Assembly (NCBI GenBank): GCA_900101355.1
Contig: FMUV01000001.1
Span: 124,001 to 188,000 of the forward strand
DNA: 64,000 nt
Source: Ruminococcus sp. YE282
GTDB lineage: Bacteria > Bacillota > Clostridia > Oscillospirales > Acutalibacteraceae
Reading direction: 5' to 3'
Positions 62,371 through 64,000 of the stretch are shown piece by piece. Numbering within the stretch: position 1 is the first letter of the stretch; every line of letters starts with the position of its first letter. Under the pieces are notes generated by a model, which was not told the origin of the DNA, searched no databases, and was given only the letters and a program-made list of their open reading frames with translations. Position numbers and translations under genes: made by a program.

Positions 62371-62497
62371 GCGGCTAACGAGTATCATCCTTCTTACAGC
62401 TCCAAACTGCAATCGCGGGTTCGATTCCCGCTCATCCAACCTTTGGGTGGTGGTCAAGTGGTAAGACAGCAGTTATGTACGATATTCAAATTCCCGC
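62371..62497 (+). ncRNA. Y-RNA-like unit 8 with permuted tRNA
   Basis: GCGG/CCGC; inner stem CGAGTATC/GATATTCA (seven of eight). A 3' half (ACTGC, GCGGGTTCGATTCCCGC, TCATCCA) precedes a 5' half (TGGGTGG, GGTCAAGTGGTAAGAC, GCAGT). The acceptor (7 bp with two wobbles) and anticodon stem (5 bp) both pair. Gln-like body. Confidence 0.85.
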
Positions 62498-62522
62498 AAA
62501 ATAAATAGCACAAAACATAAAT

Positions 62523-62608
62523 GCGGATATGGCGGAATAGGTAGACGCGCGTGATTTAGGTTCACGTGTCCCTGTGGCGTGTGGGTTCAAGTCCCTCTAT
62601 CCGCACCA
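62523..62608 (+). tRNA. tRNA-Leu(TAG)
   Basis: Acceptor GCGGATA/TATCCGC, stem CGTGA/TCACG with loop TTTAGGT, long variable arm, encoded CCA. Confidence 0.9.
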
Positions 62609-62625
62609 AAATTAAGGAGAACCAT

Positions 62626-62916
62626 ATGAAAAAGATTTTGAGCATTATGTTCACGGTAATTGCAATAACTGGTATAATTTTCACTTTCGCAAGAGCCACA
62701 GCGATTGTCGAAAGAGGAAGTCAAGCATTTGGCGGCGAAATGCTCATTCTTTTAATTCCTGTTATCGCGTGGATTGTTTATTGCAATGTTAATACTACAA
62801 AGCAGGAGTTTAAGGATTACAAGTTGACAGATGAAGCCGAGGGCGCGGGTTATATTGCAAATCCTGATTTCGGTGGGTCAATTCAAATCACAGACATTAA
62901 CGAAATTTCGATATGA
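62626..62916 (+). CDS. Small membrane protein
   Basis: 96 residues with two transmembrane helices (ILSIMFTVIAITGIIFTFA and MLILLIPVIAWIVYCNV), AAGGAGA site. Unknown. Confidence 0.65.
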   Translation: MKKILSIMFTVIAITGIIFTFARATAIVERGSQAFGGEMLILLIPVIAWIVYCNVNTTKQEFKDYKLTDEAEGAGYIANPDFGGSIQITDINEISI

Positions 62917-62977
62917 TAATCACCTCCTTTAAAGGCAAAGCGGAAAGACGTTTGACAGCCGGATAGACGGCAAAAAT

Positions 62978-63064
62978 GCGGGTGTGGTGGAATTGGTAGA
63001 CACATCGGGTTTAAGCCCCGATGGGCGTTTGCCCGTGCAAGTTCGAGTCTTGTCACCCGCACCA
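62978..63064 (+). tRNA. tRNA-Leu(TAA)
   Basis: Acceptor GCGGGTG/CACCCGC, stem TCGGG/CCCGA with loop TTTAAGC, long variable arm, encoded CCA. Confidence 0.9.
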
Positions 63065-63067
63065 TAT

Positions 63068-63144
63068 GCTCCGATAGCTCAATAGGTTAGAGCGTTCGCC
63101 TTATAAGCGATTGACGATTGGTTCAATCCCATCTCGGAGTACCA
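63068..63144 (+). tRNA. tRNA-Ile(TAT)
   Basis: Acceptor GCTCCGA/TCGGAGT, loop CTTATAA, encoded CCA. Confidence 0.8.
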
Positions 63145-63180
63145 CAAACATAGTCAAAATCATTTAAGGAGAAGTTTGCG

Positions 63181-64000
63181 TTGAGTACAGATAAGAAATA
63201 CTATAAAATTTCACAATATACAATGAAATGCCGACTTTATCCGAATAAAACGGTTGCTAAAGGTTTTGATAAGGCAATTCAAGCTATTCATTGTTATCAT
63301 AATTGCCTTTTATACGATATTTTTAATGGAAACATTGAATCTACTGCAAAGCCATATAAGCCAAAAAAGGAATCAAAGCCTGAGAAAAAGAAAAATGAAA
63401 GCGATTTTGATTATCGGCAACGTCTTTACTCTTATGAACAAAAGCAAAAGTACAAAGAGGGCGATATAATTCATTTCCCGAATTTGAATTACGCATTTTC
63501 CGCAGAGTATAAGAACAAGTTAATCGAAGAACATCCCGTAATCGCTAATGCTCCGGCTTCTGCAATCACAGCAAAGATTGGTCTTATGTCCGATGTTAAG
63601 AAATCGCTCGGCAAACTTCCAATCGAATTTCAGAAACCAAAGTATTATAGCAAGAAAAAGCCAAGACAGAGTTTTTCTTATCAAGATGTATTAGGTAAAT
63701 TAGTTGAAACCGATAATAAAAATGTATTGTTTATTAAACTGCCAGAGAAATTTGGCGGCACACGCTCAAATCCTGCAAAGTGTAAAATTCGCGGTTGGAA
63801 TAAAAAAATTCGTTTTGATAGATACGGGGAAATAAATTTTATAGATTATTTCAAATCCAATCCAAACAAAAGGATTACTATTAAAATCGAAAAGGATAAT
63901 TGTGGTGATTATTGGATTGTTTTTTCACTGACCAATGTTTATAAGTCAATGGCAAATCCACAAAATACATTTGGTGGTATTGATGTTGGAATAAAAGATA
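63181..64000 (+). CDS. TnpB/Cas12-like RuvC nuclease, partial
   Basis: 273 residues from a TTG nine bases after AAGGAG to the window end. The N-terminal part (KISQYTMKCRLYPNKTVAKGFDKAIQAIHCYHNCLLYDIF) is TnpB-like, followed by a long Lys-rich insertion. The last residues, FGGIDVGIKD, are the RuvC-I motif with the catalytic Asp. The RuvC-II/III and zinc parts must lie beyond the window. Whether it is a transposon TnpB, a phage-domesticated nuclease or a Cas12 relative cannot be told here. Confidence 0.75.
   Translation, partial: MSTDKKYYKISQYTMKCRLYPNKTVAKGFDKAIQAIHCYHNCLLYDIFNGNIESTAKPYKPKKESKPEKKKNESDFDYRQRLYSYEQKQKYKEGDIIHFPNLNYAFSAEYKNKLIEEHPVIANAPASAITAKIGLMSDVKKSLGKLPIEFQKPKYYSKKKPRQSFSYQDVLGKLVETDNKNVLFIKLPEKFGGTRSNPAKCKIRGWNKKIRFDRYGEINFIDYFKSNPNKRITIKIEKDNCGDYWIVFSLTNVYKSMANPQNTFGGIDVGIKD

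Larger units (their letters stand above)
57869..62953 (+). repeat. tRNA leader hairpin CGGAAAGACG, 7 copies
   Basis: Short stems that covary around a GGAAAGAC loop: GCCC/GGGC at 57869, CCTC/GAGG at 58117, GCTC/GAGC at 58286, CTTT/AAAG at 58989, CCTC/GAGG at 59199, AAAG-CTTT-like at 62937, and variant CGCG-TGGAAAGT-CGCG at 58967. Most end 5-10 nt before a tRNA 5' end. Confidence 0.8.

Noticed and set aside
62222..62497. Group I introns interrupting tRNAs in units 7 and 8.
   Set aside because: The tRNA halves are in reversed order and the flanks are far too short for a group I core; the shared stems occur also in units without full tRNAs.

Overview
The window is a piece of a large double-stranded DNA bacteriophage or prophage of a low-GC Gram-positive host, most likely a gut or rumen Clostridia. 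The grounds are HK97-type head and tail genes, strong AGGAGG ribosome sites, AT-rich intergenic DNA, sigma-A-like promoters with 17-nt spacers, a YonO-type RNA polymerase, many tRNAs and a tmRNA. No host gene was recognised. Both ends cut through genes.

Region 1 (1-28.2 kb, minus strand) reads leftward from a promoter near 28.29 kb. It runs: small proteins, the YonO-like RNA polymerase, Zn-ribbon and GIY-YIG proteins, a tRNA cluster (Glu, Tyr, Asp, an orphan half, Thr), a beta-CASP nuclease, ClpP, a metallophosphoesterase, HU, terminase, portal, protease/scaffold, capsid, head completion, tail tube, a homing endonuclease, a RecU-like resolvase, and a partial tyrosine recombinase. Terminators separate several of these genes.

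Region 2 (28.2-30 kb) is the divergent control region, with iteron arrays and twin promoters carrying a palindromic operator. Region 3 (30-45 kb, plus) is a train of small, mostly unrecognised early proteins. It also holds a SprT-like gene, a sliding clamp and a second large noncoding iteron region (37.3-38.6 kb). Region 4 (45-53.2 kb) has a SAM-I-like riboswitch, GIY-YIG, integrase, PemK/MazF-like and integrase-fold genes, a RyR-domain protein, and a decayed nicotinamidase/PRPP-synthetase pair.

Region 5 (53.2-55.9 kb) is a complete diversity-generating retroelement: lectin-fold target with variable repeat, Avd, template repeat, and reverse transcriptase. The repeats differ only at template adenines, and the reverse transcriptase carries an unusual C-terminal SLOG/DUF2493 domain. 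Region 6 (55.9-63.2 kb) is a tRNA/tmRNA cluster with conserved leader hairpins, followed by a TnpB/Cas12-like gene cut by the window end.

The most striking system is inside region 6. A 744-residue helical plus TerD protein (59502-61736) is flanked by eight copies of one structured RNA, two upstream and six downstream, with a ninth in the distant minus-strand tRNA cluster. Each has covarying outer and inner stems and the conserved strings CTAA, (A/T)TCCTTCT and AATTYCCG. Two of them enclose tRNA sequences with the 3' half before the 5' half. This is the architecture expected of Y RNAs of the tRNA-mimic (YrlA) kind bound by a Ro60/TROVE-like protein. I read it as a multi-Y-RNA phage ribonucleoprotein system; the RNA family is directly visible, while the Ro-like function is inference.
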